Of a stretch of DNA of 64,000 nucleotides, positions 23,689 through 32,884 are shown in pieces. The stretch's first letter is position 1, and every line of letters begins with the position of its first letter. The stretch comes from Nonomuraea sp. SYSU D8015 (GTDB taxonomy: Bacteria; Actinomycetota; Actinomycetes; Streptosporangiales; Streptosporangiaceae). The translations under genes and the position numbers were made by a program. The stretch spans positions 1 to 64,000 of the forward strand of contig NZ_VJYI01000025.1 of the NCBI RefSeq assembly GCF_008065375.1, in the 5' to 3' direction. The notes beneath the pieces were generated by a model. It was not told where the DNA came from. It saw only the letters and a list, made by a program, of their open reading frames with translations, and did no database searches.

Positions 23689-25085
23689 TGCTCCACCCCG
23701 TTCACGAACACCTTCCGCATGACCAGGTCGTCCGTGAATGCGATCTTGTTCGGCCCTGCGACGTTCGTGAACGCGCACTTCTCCAGGCGCACCCCGACCA
23801 GGTGGTCGGTCTCCAGGCCGACGAGGTTGAGCACCGCGTCGGCGCCGTCGAGCCGGGTCCGCTCCATCCGGATGTCGCGGACCGACACCGGCTCGGTGCC
23901 CTGCTCGTTGCTCGCGTAGGCCATGTTGACGAACATGACTTCCCGGTCCACGTTCTGGCCGGTGAAGCCGCGCACGTAGACGCCCTCGACGAAGCCGCCG
24001 CGCTTCTTACTGGCCTTGATGTAGACGGGATACTTCACCGGGTGGTTGCCGGGGAAGTCCGGCGAGTTGATCGCGCATCGCTCGGCGAAGACGTTGCGCA
24101 CGCCGCCCGACATCTCGCTGCCGACCGTGATGCCGCCCCAGCGGCCGGAGAAGAGGCAGTCCTGGACGACGATGTTCTCGCTGAGCACGCCGACCCTGCG
24201 GCCGTCGGCGTCACGTCCCGACTTGACCGCTACACAGTCGTCGTTGGTGTTGAAGCGGCAGCCGTGGATGTGCACGTACGACGACGCCTCGGGGTCGCAG
24301 CCGTCGGTGTTGTACAGCGTGCTGACGACGGTGATGCCGCGCACGGTGACGTTCCTGGACAGGACCGGGTTCACCGTCCACATGGGCGGCTCGAGGATCG
24401 TGACGTCGCTGACCAGGATGTTCTGGCATTTCACGAACTGGATCATGGCGGGCCGCAGGTAGTGGCCCGCCCCGAACACGCGCTGCTCGACCGGCACGCC
24501 GTCGTCGCCCATCTTGCGCAGCATCCGCTGGTCGCCGCCCTGGGGCCCGCCATTGGCGTACCAGCTCTCCCAGGGGCCCTGCCTGGCCTGGCCGTCGAGC
24601 GTGCCCATGCCCGTGATCGCGATGTTCCGCTGGCCGTGGGCGTAGACGAAAGGGCTGTAGTTATAGCATTCGGTGCCCTCCCACCGGGTGAAGACGACCG
24701 GGAGGTAGGCGTTCGGGTCGGTGCTGAAGGCGATCACGCCGCCCTCGGACACGTGCAGTTCGACGTCGCTGAGCAAGTGGACGGCGCCGGTGAGGAACCG
24801 CCCGGGCGGGACCACGACCCGGCCGCCGCCTCTGCGATGGCATTCGGCGATCGCCGCCTTGAACGCCGCCGTGCAGTCGGTCGTGCCGTCCCCTACGGCG
24901 CCGAAGACGGTGACGTCCCAGCTTCGGCGAGGGAAACGAGGAGGTCGGATCTTACGGAGAATCTGGGGAACCTGTTGCCAGGGGTCGGGCGCGCCGGACT
25001 CGGCCCGCGCGGGCCCGGCGCCGGAGACGAACGCGGCTCCGGCGAGAGCTCCGCCGGCCTTCAGCAGGGATCGTCGAGACGGCAT
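23685..25085 (-). CDS. Tat-exported GH28 family (polygalacturonase-like) protein
   Basis: 466 residues. A Tat signal (SRRSLLKAGGALAG) precedes a right-handed beta-helix. It starts with the pectin-lyase-fold hallmark FGAVGDGTTDCTAAF. GH28 catalytic signatures are present: NTDG in LYNTDGCDPEASS and DD in NTNDDCVAVKSG. The usual G-H-G is WGGITVGSEMSGG and the RIK-like strand is YIKAS. Activity on galacturonan or rhamnogalacturonan is likely, though the His loss suggests a variant substrate. The ATG at 25085 is chosen for its position before the Tat motif; the frame opens at 25112. Confidence 0.88.
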   Translation of the reverse strand: MPSRRSLLKAGGALAGAAFVSGAGPARAESGAPDPWQQVPQILRKIRPPRFPRRSWDVTVFGAVGDGTTDCTAAFKAAIAECHRRGGGRVVVPPGRFLTGAVHLLSDVELHVSEGGVIAFSTDPNAYLPVVFTRWEGTECYNYSPFVYAHGQRNIAITGMGTLDGQARQGPWESWYANGGPQGGDQRMLRKMGDDGVPVEQRVFGAGHYLRPAMIQFVKCQNILVSDVTILEPPMWTVNPVLSRNVTVRGITVVSTLYNTDGCDPEASSYVHIHGCRFNTNDDCVAVKSGRDADGRRVGVLSENIVVQDCLFSGRWGGITVGSEMSGGVRNVFAERCAINSPDFPGNHPVKYPVYIKASKKRGGFVEGVYVRGFTGQNVDREVMFVNMAYASNEQGTEPVSVRDIRMERTRLDGADAVLNLVGLETDHLVGVRLEKCAFTNVAGPNKIAFTDDLVMRKVFVNGVEQ

Positions 25086-25124
25086 CGTCACCACCGAGAG
25101 GTGTGGAGACATCGGATCTCTGGA

Positions 25125-25142
25125 GCGTAAACGCCCTTACGC
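25125..25142. repeat. Inverted repeat GCGTAA-N6-TTACGC before the GH28 gene
   Basis: Perfect 6-bp arms at 25125-25130 and 25137-25142, 40 bases upstream of the GH28 start. This fits a repressor operator in the promoter or leader. It is unlike the TAGAAACCG sites, so a different regulator is implied. Confidence 0.45.
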
Positions 25143-25262
25143 CAGAATTCAATTCTTGACGAAGTTAATTGTGAAGATCGCTTCGCGGTGGCGTTGATCG
25201 CCCATACCCTGCCTTGTGCGAATGATCGCTTCTGCCGGCCAACACGGATGGGGTTTCCACGC

Positions 25263-26063
25263 ATGACGATGAAGGCGACGCTCACGGTGTCGATGGCGAC
25301 CCTGGCGGCCGCCGCCGGGCTCGTGACCGTCACGCCCGCGGAGGCGGCCCGCCTGGCGGCCTGCCCCCTGGTCTTCGGGCACGGCGGCTATCCCACGGGG
25401 GCGAACGCCTGGTCCAAGGACCAGGTACGCCAGCCCAACCATCCGCGCGGCGTGAACGACCAGAAGACCTGGGGCGCGGACGGGGTGGAGGGTGACGTCC
25501 AGCTGACCAGGAACGGCACCAAGGCCGTGATGTGGCACAACACCTCCACCAACGGGCTAACAGGCGAAAAGCAGAACATCACCGACATCTGGTGGACGGC
25601 CGGGGCGCACAATCTGCAGGATCGCCGCATCGCGCGCGGCCCGTACAAGGGAGAGCAGGTCTACACGCTGCGGCAGTGGCTGGATCACGTGAAATCGCGC
25701 GGGTTGATCGCGCTCGTGGAGGTCAAGCCGGAGACGAGAAGCATCCTGTCCGACCCCGCGTACGCGGCACAAGCCTGGAAAGAGATCTCGGACCCCATCA
25801 AGGAGCGGCAGGGCGCGCAGCAGATCATGGTCTACTCGCAGGACGCCTGGATCCAGGGTCAGCTCGCCGAGCGCCACCCGGGGCTCCTCAAGGGATCCGC
25901 CGCCCGCTGGACCGACGGCGTGGCCTGGGACGAGCCCGCCCCCGCCTGGACCGGCAACACCCGCCAGTGGCAGGCCGTGCTAGACCAGGCGCCGAAGAGC
26001 GTCATGACGAACTACACGAAGGAGTACCGCGCCTGGCTGGCGGGCAAGTGCACGCGGAGCTGA
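25263..26063 (+). CDS. Secreted glycerophosphodiester phosphodiesterase-like protein
   Basis: 266 residues with a Sec signal (MTMKATLTVSMATLAAAAG, cleavage near AEA). Family features of the GDPD TIM barrel are visible: HGGYP near the N-terminus (His acid/base), GADGVEGDVQLT (Glu and Asp metal ligands), VMWHNTSTN (second His) and ALVEVKPE. The enzyme would hydrolyse glycerophosphodiesters or related phosphate esters outside the cell. The ATG at 25263 follows GGATGGGG; an ATG 15 bases upstream is possible. It is divergent from GH28 and may not be functionally linked to it. Confidence 0.82.
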   Translation: MTMKATLTVSMATLAAAAGLVTVTPAEAARLAACPLVFGHGGYPTGANAWSKDQVRQPNHPRGVNDQKTWGADGVEGDVQLTRNGTKAVMWHNTSTNGLTGEKQNITDIWWTAGAHNLQDRRIARGPYKGEQVYTLRQWLDHVKSRGLIALVEVKPETRSILSDPAYAAQAWKEISDPIKERQGAQQIMVYSQDAWIQGQLAERHPGLLKGSAARWTDGVAWDEPAPAWTGNTRQWQAVLDQAPKSVMTNYTKEYRAWLAGKCTRS

Positions 26064-26222
26064 TCCCAGTCGACTCGTCTACGTCCTGGCCAACCGGACC
26101 TCCGGCGCCTGGGGTCTGCACCGGCCGTCGCCGTCCGGCCCATGAGACGCACGCCAAGGGAATACGGGGCGCCGACCGTGCCCTGAACCGGCTCTGACCT
26201 CGCCATTCGTAGCGTGAGAGCC

Positions 26223-27686
26223 ATGCATGAGGGTTCTCCGGACGTCGGAAGTCCGCGGGCACGGCCGGCCGCGTACCTGGCGCTGGCGCTGGTGGCCGCC
26301 GGGTACACGGCGGTCCAGCTGGTGTTCACGGCCAGGTTCGGGCTGGGCTGGGACGAGAGCGTTTACCTCAGCCAGGTCGCCCGCGGCGTGCCCGCGGCCG
26401 AGTTCACGGCGCCGCGCGCCCGGGGGGTCCAGCTCCTCGTGGCCCCGATCGCGCTGATCACGCCCTCGGTGACCGCCATCCGGGTCTATCTCAGCCTGCT
26501 GTCCGGCCTCGCGCTGTTCCTCGCCTACGCACCCTGGATCCGCCTGCAGCCCAGGCCGGTCGCACCGCTCGCCGCCGCGCTCTTCGCGGGCCTGTGGTTG
26601 TCCCTCTTCTACGCCAACGAGGCCATGCCGAACATGTGGGTCGCCTACAGCGGCGTCGCCGGGGTCGGCCTGGCCTGCCTGGCCGAGACGCGCCCCAGGC
26701 CCCGCCTGGCCACGGCGGGGGCGGTGGCGGCGTTCGCGGTCGCTTCGCTGGCCCGTCCCTCGGACGCGACGTGGCTGGCGCTGCCGCTGCTCGCGTACGG
26801 GATCGCGGGCAGGCGACCGCGGCTGGCGCTGGCCACGGCCGGCGGGCTCGCGATCGGCTGGGCGCAGTGGACGGCCGAGGCCGTCCTCCGGTTCGGCGGG
26901 CCGCTCGCGCGCCTGCGGGCGGCGGGGGCGGAGAACGCGACCGGGCTGCACTTCAGCCTGCCCGACCATCTCCGTGCGCTGGACGGCCCTCTGCTGTGCC
27001 GCTTCGGCGTCGAATGCGGGGGTTTCCCGCCGGCGCAGATCGCCTGGTTCGCGGCCGTGCCCGTGTTCGCGGTGCTGGGTGTGTGGCGGCCCAGGGGGCG
27101 CGCTCTCGTGGCGGCCCTCGCCTGCGGCCTGTCGCTCGCCCTCGTCTACCTCTTCACCGTCGGCTACGCCGCCCCGCGCTTCCTGCTCCCCGCCTACGCG
27201 CTGCTCGCGCTCCCGGTGGCCGCGGGCATCGCCCGGCTGTGCCGGCGGCGCGCCACCGCGGTGCTCGCCGTCATCGGGCTGCTGTGCTACTTCGTGGTGC
27301 AGGCCAGATCCGCCTACGTCTTCGGCAGGCAGGTCCACGCCGCACGCGCCGTCACCGCCGAGGTCGCCTCCCGGCTCCAGCGGCTGGGGTTGAGCCCTCC
27401 GTGTTTCCTGTACGGCCACGACGCCGTACAGGTCGCCTATCTGGCCCGGTGCGGCTCGCACGGGGTCTTCAGGCACTATGGCGGCACGTTGTCCGTGCCG
27501 TCCTCCATCAGGGCCGCGATGAGCCGGGGCGACCGGGTCGGCGTCCTCACGACCTCGCGCGAGCCGCCGGCCCGCTTCCTCATCTCATGGACGCCGGTCG
27601 AGCTCCGCCTGAGCGGCGGCAAGAAGCGGTACGTGTTCCTGCCGCCCGGAAGCCCGGCCCGGCCCGCCGCCGGCCGGATCCCCTGA
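26223..27686 (+). CDS. GT-C fold membrane glycosyltransferase-like protein
   Basis: 487 residues with about ten membrane helices. An acidic GWDESVYLSQ motif in the first extracellular loop matches the DE motif of dolichyl-phosphate-mannose-type (GT-C) glycosyltransferases. A long C-terminal extracytoplasmic tail follows (FLYGHDAVQVAYLARCG). The family transfers sugars from polyprenyl phosphates to envelope polymers. The ATG at 26223 has GAGAG just upstream; a GTG at 26214 is possible. It stands alone between GDPD and the convergent P450. Confidence 0.65.
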   Translation: MHEGSPDVGSPRARPAAYLALALVAAGYTAVQLVFTARFGLGWDESVYLSQVARGVPAAEFTAPRARGVQLLVAPIALITPSVTAIRVYLSLLSGLALFLAYAPWIRLQPRPVAPLAAALFAGLWLSLFYANEAMPNMWVAYSGVAGVGLACLAETRPRPRLATAGAVAAFAVASLARPSDATWLALPLLAYGIAGRRPRLALATAGGLAIGWAQWTAEAVLRFGGPLARLRAAGAENATGLHFSLPDHLRALDGPLLCRFGVECGGFPPAQIAWFAAVPVFAVLGVWRPRGRALVAALACGLSLALVYLFTVGYAAPRFLLPAYALLALPVAAGIARLCRRRATAVLAVIGLLCYFVVQARSAYVFGRQVHAARAVTAEVASRLQRLGLSPPCFLYGHDAVQVAYLARCGSHGVFRHYGGTLSVPSSIRAAMSRGDRVGVLTTSREPPARFLISWTPVELRLSGGKKRYVFLPPGSPARPAAGRIP

Positions 27687-27702
27687 TCGCGGGCGCCGGG
27701 GA

Positions 27703-28878
27703 TCACGGCCGGACGGGCAGCGCGGCCAGTGCCCGCATGACGCCGGGCCGCCAGGTGATCTGCTCGGCCCGGACCGCCAGGCGCAGCCGCGGCAGGCGAA
27801 CGAGCAGGGTGTGCAGCGCGATCTGCGCCTCGGCCCTGGCCAGGGGCGCGCCCAGGCAGTAGTGGATGCCGTGGCCGAAGCCGAGGTGCGGGTTGTCCCG
27901 CCGGTCGGACTGCAGCCGGTCCGGGTCGGCGAAACGGCGTGGGTCGCGGTTGGCGGTGGCGTAGACGATCTGCACCGCCTCTCCCGCGGGGATGACGACG
28001 CCGGCGATCTCGACGGGTTCGAGGGTGTAGCGCATCGGGGCGATGTCGGCCGGGCCGCTGTGGCGCAGCAGCTCCTCCACGGCCACGCTCATGGCCGCGG
28101 CGTCGCCGCGCAGGCGGTCGGCCTGGTCCGGGTGGGTGAGCAGATGCAGCGCGCCGTTGCCGATCAGGTTGACGGTGGTCTCGTGCCCGGCGAGCAGGAT
28201 GGTGATCGCGACCGAAATCGGCTCCTCGTCGCTGAGCCGGTCCCGGGCCTGGACCAGCGCGGACAGCAGGTCCTCCCCCGGGTCGGCGCGCTTGGCCTCG
28301 ATCAGCTTCGCCATGTAGCCGATGAGGTTCCGGGCGCCGGTGGCGATGGCGTCCGGATCGGGCGCGGTCAGCGCCCGCGACCAGGCGCCCCAGGTGTCGT
28401 GGTCGGCCTCGGGCACGCCGAGCAGCTCGCAGATGACCGTGACCGGCAGCGGGTAGGCGAACGACGCGATGAGGTCGGCCTCCTCCTGGCCGGCGAGGCC
28501 GTCCAGCAGCTCGTCGGCGATCTGCTGGATCCGCGGCCGCAGCAGCTCCACCCTGCGGGCGGTGAACTCGCGGGAGACCAGCCTGCGCAGGCGGGTGTGG
28601 TCCGGCGGGTCGTAGGCGCCGAGCGTCTTCATCAGGTACGGGCGCACGTCCTCGGGAAGCCCGGCGGCGGCGGCCACGTCCACCCTGGACTGGCGGGCGA
28701 TGTCGCTGCTCAGCCTGGGGTCGGTCAGCGCGGCCCGGCTCTCCTCGTAGCCGCTGACGAGCCAGACTGGGGTGCCGTCGAGGTAGCGCGCACGGGTGAC
28801 CGGTCCCGCCTTGGCGAGCTCGGCCAGGAAGGCGTCGCGGTCGGGCGCGGTGAACAGGCCCATGAGATCGATGGTCAT
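27703..28878 (-). CDS. Cytochrome P450 (CYP107-like class I bacterial)
   Basis: 391 residues. All P450 landmarks are present: I-helix LLAGHETTVN for oxygen activation, K-helix EELLR (ExxR), and the heme loop FGHGIHYCLGAPLAR with the proximal Cys. The length is typical of soluble actinomycete P450s, which take electrons from ferredoxin and hydroxylate small molecules. The ATG at 28878 has GGAGGA 7 bases upstream; the longer frame to 29094 has no support. No ferredoxin gene adjoins it. A palindrome at 28978-28999 separates it from the divergent acetyltransferase. Confidence 0.95.
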   Translation of the reverse strand: MTIDLMGLFTAPDRDAFLAELAKAGPVTRARYLDGTPVWLVSGYEESRAALTDPRLSSDIARQSRVDVAAAAGLPEDVRPYLMKTLGAYDPPDHTRLRRLVSREFTARRVELLRPRIQQIADELLDGLAGQEEADLIASFAYPLPVTVICELLGVPEADHDTWGAWSRALTAPDPDAIATGARNLIGYMAKLIEAKRADPGEDLLSALVQARDRLSDEEPISVAITILLAGHETTVNLIGNGALHLLTHPDQADRLRGDAAAMSVAVEELLRHSGPADIAPMRYTLEPVEIAGVVIPAGEAVQIVYATANRDPRRFADPDRLQSDRRDNPHLGFGHGIHYCLGAPLARAEAQIALHTLLVRLPRLRLAVRAEQITWRPGVMRALAALPVRP

Positions 28879-28977
28879 ACAGGGGTCCTCCAGATACTTG
28901 CCTTCATCGCCGCCGACCAGGCTTCCCGGCACACCATCGAGCCGCCGCGAGCCACTCGAACGCGACCAACATATCGA

Positions 28978-28999
28978 ATCTTCAGTAATTTCTGAAGAT
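28978..28999. promoter_or_regulatory. Inverted repeat operator between P450 and GNAT genes
   Basis: ATCTTCAG (28978-28985) and its complement CTGAAGAT (28992-28999) with a 6-base AT-only spacer. It is central in the divergent promoter region and is probably bound by an unlinked dimeric repressor. Confidence 0.55.
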
Positions 29000-29084
29000 A
29001 CTGTGCCAGGTGTGCACGGCGAAGGCCCTACATGAGAGGATCCGTTCGCTGTTTTTGCGCTGGTTGGGAGCGTGGAGGGCGATG

Positions 29085-29645
29085 ATGTACGCAATATCCC
29101 TGGGTGACGACGGCGCGGAGCTGCGTCCGCTCGAGCCGTGGCGGGCCGGGGAGTTCCTGGCGCACATCGACCGGGCCAGGGAGTTCATCGGGCGGCACGT
29201 CCCGCTCGCCGACGTCGTCACGGACCTGGAGTCGAGCCGCTTCTACCTCCGGTCGTACGCGGAGAAGGCGGCGGCCGACACCGGGCGGATGGAGGGCATC
29301 TGGACGGACGGCAAGCTGGTCGGCGGAGTCGTCCTCCGGACGATGGACGTCGAGCGCGGCACCGCCGAGGTGGGCTGCTGGCTGGAGCCGTCGGCGGTGG
29401 GAAGGGGCCTGGTGACCAGGGCCGTGCGCGTGCTGATCGACTGGGCCGTCGAGCAGCGGGGCATCCACCGCGTTGAGTGGCTGGCCTCGTCGGCGAACGA
29501 GGCCAGCATCGCCGTGGCCAGGCGGCTCGGGATGACGAAGGACGGCGTGCTGCGCGAGAGCTACCCGCACCGGGGCAAGCGCCATGACCTCGAGGTCTGG
29601 TCGGTGCTGGCGCCGGAGTGGCGAGCGCGCAGGCAGACGTCGTAG
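29085..29645 (+). CDS. GNAT N-acetyltransferase, RimJ/RimL-like
   Basis: 186 residues of the GNAT fold. The acetyl-CoA loop lies in GCWLEPSAVGRGLVTRAVRVL, followed by IHRVEWLASSANEASIAVARRLGM, the conserved Asn/Arg region of RimJ/RimL proteins. These acetylate N-termini of proteins or small amines such as antibiotics. I start at the second of two ATG codons (29085), spaced 5 bases from GGAGGG. It is divergent from the P450 and may share its operator. Confidence 0.85.
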   Translation: MYAISLGDDGAELRPLEPWRAGEFLAHIDRAREFIGRHVPLADVVTDLESSRFYLRSYAEKAAADTGRMEGIWTDGKLVGGVVLRTMDVERGTAEVGCWLEPSAVGRGLVTRAVRVLIDWAVEQRGIHRVEWLASSANEASIAVARRLGMTKDGVLRESYPHRGKRHDLEVWSVLAPEWRARRQTS

Positions 29646-29675
29646 GGCTCACCCGCCAGACATGGACGTGGCGGC

Positions 29676-30455
29676 TCAGTGAACGGAGAAACCGCCGTCG
29701 ACGAAGATCGACTGCCCGGTGATGTACGCGGAGGCGCGGCCGGCCAGGAACACCGCCGCACCGGCGAAGTCCTCGGCCAGCCCGTTACGCCCGATCATCG
29801 TGCGTGCCGCCAGCGCCGCCACTCTCTCCGGATCCGATGACAGCCGCGCGTTCAGCGGCGTCATCACGAACCCGGGGACGAGCGTGTTGCACGTGACGCC
29901 GTGCGGCGACCACGCCTCGGCCTGCGAACGCGCCAGCGACTCCAGCCCTCCCTTGGACACGCCGTAGGCGCCGCTCTGCACGAACGCCCGGTGCGCCTGC
30001 TGGGAGCTGATGTGGATGATCCGTCCGAAGCCCCGTTCGGCCATGCCGGGACCGAACCGCTGCCCCAGCAGGTAGGGCGCCTCCAGATTCACCGCCATCG
30101 TCGTGTCCCAGACCTCGTCGGTCAGCTCGCCCATAGGCGGCCGCAGGTTGACCCCCGCGGAGTTGACCAGGATGTCGGGCTCCCCGAACACCGCCGCCGC
30201 CTCCTCGGCAGCGGTGCGGACGCCGTCACGACTGCTGAGGTCGGCGCTCACCCAGGCCGCCCGGCAACCGTGCGCCTCCAGCTCGGCGACCGTGGCCGCC
30301 AGCTGCGCCTCCTTACGCGCCACGATCACGACGCCCGCTCCCGCCCGGGCGAGGGCCTCGGCGATGGCCCGGCCGATGCCGGAGCTGCCGCCCGTCACCA
30401 CGGCCACCCGGTCCTCGAGGGAGAACAGTTCGGAAAGATATGCCGGTGGGTTCAT
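29676..30455 (-). CDS. Short-chain dehydrogenase/reductase (gluconate 5-dehydrogenase-like)
   Basis: 259 residues of the classical SDR family. The cofactor motif is TGGSSGIG near residue 21, then NSAG, the catalytic Ser in ISSQQ, and YGVSK with Tyr and Lys. The C-terminal ITGQSIFVDGG is typical. It interconverts an alcohol and a ketone with NAD(P)H. Its ATG overlaps the stop of the STAND regulator as ATGA, so it may be translated from the same message. Confidence 0.9.
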   Translation of the reverse strand: MNPPAYLSELFSLEDRVAVVTGGSSGIGRAIAEALARAGAGVVIVARKEAQLAATVAELEAHGCRAAWVSADLSSRDGVRTAAEEAAAVFGEPDILVNSAGVNLRPPMGELTDEVWDTTMAVNLEAPYLLGQRFGPGMAERGFGRIIHISSQQAHRAFVQSGAYGVSKGGLESLARSQAEAWSPHGVTCNTLVPGFVMTPLNARLSSDPERVAALAARTMIGRNGLAEDFAGAAVFLAGRASAYITGQSIFVDGGFSVH

Positions 30456-32884
30456 GGCCGCACTCTAGGGCAGGCGCTCGGGGGCGAGGCGAGCCGGGGC
30501 ACGCGCCCGGCGTCGCCGTGCGAGGCATGGGGCCGCTCGCAGGACGTCGGGTGCCCTTGGCGCTCATCTTGGGTTCCCAGCGCCCATGCCTCCGCGGCCT
30601 TGGCGTCGCCGAGCTCGGAGAGCATGGCCCACGCCTGCAGCCAGGCCGCCTTGGCCTCGGCGGCGGCGCCTTGGGCGTGGTAGGCGGAGCCCAGGTTGAG
30701 CAGGGCCATCGCCTCGCCCCGCAGGCTTTCGATCTCCCGGAACATGGCGATCGCCTCCCGGTGGTGCTCGATCGCGCTTTCGTGGTGCCCGGAGGCGGAG
30801 TAGGCGCGTCCCACGTTGGTGAGGTTCGTGGCCTGGACGAAGTGGGCGCCGCTTCGCCGGTTGATGTCGAGTGCCAGACGCCAGCACTCGATGGCCGACT
30901 CGTAGTCGCCGAGACCGAAATGGGCCTCGCCGAGGGTGTCCAGGGTGTGGGCGCGGCCACGGAGATAGCCCGCCTCCACCGCCACGGCCAGCGCCTGCTC
31001 GCATCGGGTGCGGGCGATGTGGTACTTCCCGCGCCTGATGGCGTTCGCGGCGAGGTTGCTCAGCACCTTGGCCTCGCCGCGGCGGTCGCCGCACTCCCGG
31101 AACGCCCGCAGCGCATGATGGAGGTAGCGGTCGGCGTCCTCGCTGCGGAGGAGTTCGTCGCTGGCGTTGCCCATCGCGCTGAGCAGATGGCCGCGCAGCT
31201 GGAGATCGTCGATCTGGAGCACGGCTTTGTGGCTGTCGAGGAGCTCGTGGTAGTGCTTGTAGTGGGCCAGGAAGCTTTCCAGCAGGTAGGCGATCTGGCA
31301 GGCGGCGCGCTCGGCCCCGTGGGCGTGGGCCCAGGCGGGCAGCGCGGTGATGGTCTGATGTTCGCGTTCACACCAGCGCAGGGCCGCGGACAGGTCGGAG
31401 AAGGCGACCGGTTCGATCGATTCCTCCAGTTCGCCGAGGCGGACCATCGGTTCGCGCATGCGGTCGGGCGCGAAGGCCGCGTCGGCCGCGTACAGGCAGT
31501 GGATGAACCAGGTCAGCAGCCGTGAGACGGCGGCTTCGCGGGCGGACGGCGTGTCGTTGCGGCGGCTCTCCTCCGCGGCGTAGGCGCGGACCAGATCGTG
31601 CAGGGAGAACCGGTCGCCGCCGTGCTGTTCGACCAGATGGGTGGAGACCAGCCGGTCCAGGTGCTGTCGCGTCCGCCGGACGGGCAACCCGGCGAGAGCG
31701 CTCGCCGCCGCCGTGCAGAAGTCCGCGCCGGGATACAGGCCGCCCACCGCGCGCAACACCCACGCGGTCTCCGGGGGGAGATTCCGGTACGACCACGACA
31801 ACACCGTGCGCAGGTCCGAGTAGGCGTCGTCGCCGCCGGAGAACGCGTCGAGCCCTTCATGGCCGCCGGCGAGCTCGTCGACGAGGTCGAGGAGCGGGAC
31901 GTCCGGTTGCCTGGCGAGACGTTCGCCGATGATCCGCAACGCGAGGGGCGAGTTGTCGCACAGCTTCATGAGGTCGCGTACCGGCTCCTCGCGGCCTGTC
32001 ACGGCCCGGCCGGAGATCCTGCTCAGCAGTTCCGCGGAGTCCGGCGGTTCGAGCGGCGATAGGCTGATGCGGGTGGTGGCCTCGTGCGTGGTCAGGCTCC
32101 GCAACTGGTCGCGGCTGGTGACCACGGCGACGCAGCCGCGGGCGGGCAGGAGCGGGCGGACCTGTTCGCTGTTGAGCGCGTTGTCCAGCAGGATGAGCAG
32201 GCGGCGGCCCGCCGTACGGGTCCGGAACAGCGCCGACGCGGCGGCCTGGTCCTCCGGGATCTCTTCGGGCGCCACGCCCATGCCGCGGAGCAGCGTGTTC
32301 AGCGCGCTCGCCGGTTCGACCGGATTGAGCGTGCCGAAGCCTCTGAGGTTGACGTACAGCTGCCCGTCGGGGAACTCGCCGGCGACCGCTGAGCACCACT
32401 GGACGGCCAGCGTCGTCTTGCCGATTCCGGCGCATCCGACGATGACCATCACCCTGGGGTCCGGCGACTCGACCGAGAGGATGGCGTCCAGCGTGGACAG
32501 TTCCTTGCGGCGGCCCACGAAATGGGCGGCGCCGGGCGGGAGTTGCCGCGGCACGGCCAGCACGTTCGGCGGCACGTTCGCGACGGACTCGGAACCGTCT
32601 CGGGCGGGGCGGGCCGGGACCCCGCGAGCCGCCGCGAACAGTCGCTCCTGTTCGCCGGTGTCCAGGTTCAGCGCCTCGGCCAGCATGGACACGGACGTCC
32701 CGCGCGGGCGGTGCAGCGTGCCGAGCTCCATCCGGCGAATGGTGCGGACGTTCAGCCCGGCCCGCTGGGCCAGTTGCTCCTGGGTCAGCAGCGCCCGCTC
32801 CCGCCAGGCCCGTACCAGCGTCCCCAAGGTCGGCTCCGCACCGGGCGGCCCGTCATGGCCATCGTTTCGCGTTCTTGAGGCCAT
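30452..32884 (-). CDS. STAND regulator: XRE helix-turn-helix, NB-ARC ATPase, TPR
   Basis: 810 residues in three parts. An XRE-type HTH (about 18-85; LTQEQLAQRAGLNVRTIRRM) is followed by an NB-ARC NTPase with Walker A GCAGIGKTT near 150 and Walker B RLLILLDN near 240. A winged-helix region (SFSLHDLVRAYAAEE-like: RFSLHDLVRAYAAE) comes next. The C-terminal half carries tetratricopeptide repeats (GEAKVLSNLAANAIRRGKY, GRAHTLDTLGEAHFGLGDY, ATNLTNVGRAYSASGHHES). Such proteins act as ATP-switched transcription regulators of secondary metabolism or stress. The ATG at 32884 follows GGAGATGGGG; the target is unknown. Its end overlaps the SDR gene. Confidence 0.9.
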   Translation of the reverse strand: MASRTRNDGHDGPPGAEPTLGTLVRAWRERALLTQEQLAQRAGLNVRTIRRMELGTLHRPRGTSVSMLAEALNLDTGEQERLFAAARGVPARPARDGSESVANVPPNVLAVPRQLPPGAAHFVGRRKELSTLDAILSVESPDPRVMVIVGCAGIGKTTLAVQWCSAVAGEFPDGQLYVNLRGFGTLNPVEPASALNTLLRGMGVAPEEIPEDQAAASALFRTRTAGRRLLILLDNALNSEQVRPLLPARGCVAVVTSRDQLRSLTTHEATTRISLSPLEPPDSAELLSRISGRAVTGREEPVRDLMKLCDNSPLALRIIGERLARQPDVPLLDLVDELAGGHEGLDAFSGGDDAYSDLRTVLSWSYRNLPPETAWVLRAVGGLYPGADFCTAAASALAGLPVRRTRQHLDRLVSTHLVEQHGGDRFSLHDLVRAYAAEESRRNDTPSAREAAVSRLLTWFIHCLYAADAAFAPDRMREPMVRLGELEESIEPVAFSDLSAALRWCEREHQTITALPAWAHAHGAERAACQIAYLLESFLAHYKHYHELLDSHKAVLQIDDLQLRGHLLSAMGNASDELLRSEDADRYLHHALRAFRECGDRRGEAKVLSNLAANAIRRGKYHIARTRCEQALAVAVEAGYLRGRAHTLDTLGEAHFGLGDYESAIECWRLALDINRRSGAHFVQATNLTNVGRAYSASGHHESAIEHHREAIAMFREIESLRGEAMALLNLGSAYHAQGAAAEAKAAWLQAWAMLSELGDAKAAEAWALGTQDERQGHPTSCERPHASHGDAGRVPRLASPPSACPRVRP

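Noticed and set aside
25085..25112. Upstream ATG at 25112 as GH28 start
   Set aside because: It would add nine residues before the Tat motif without a better ribosome site; possible but less likely.
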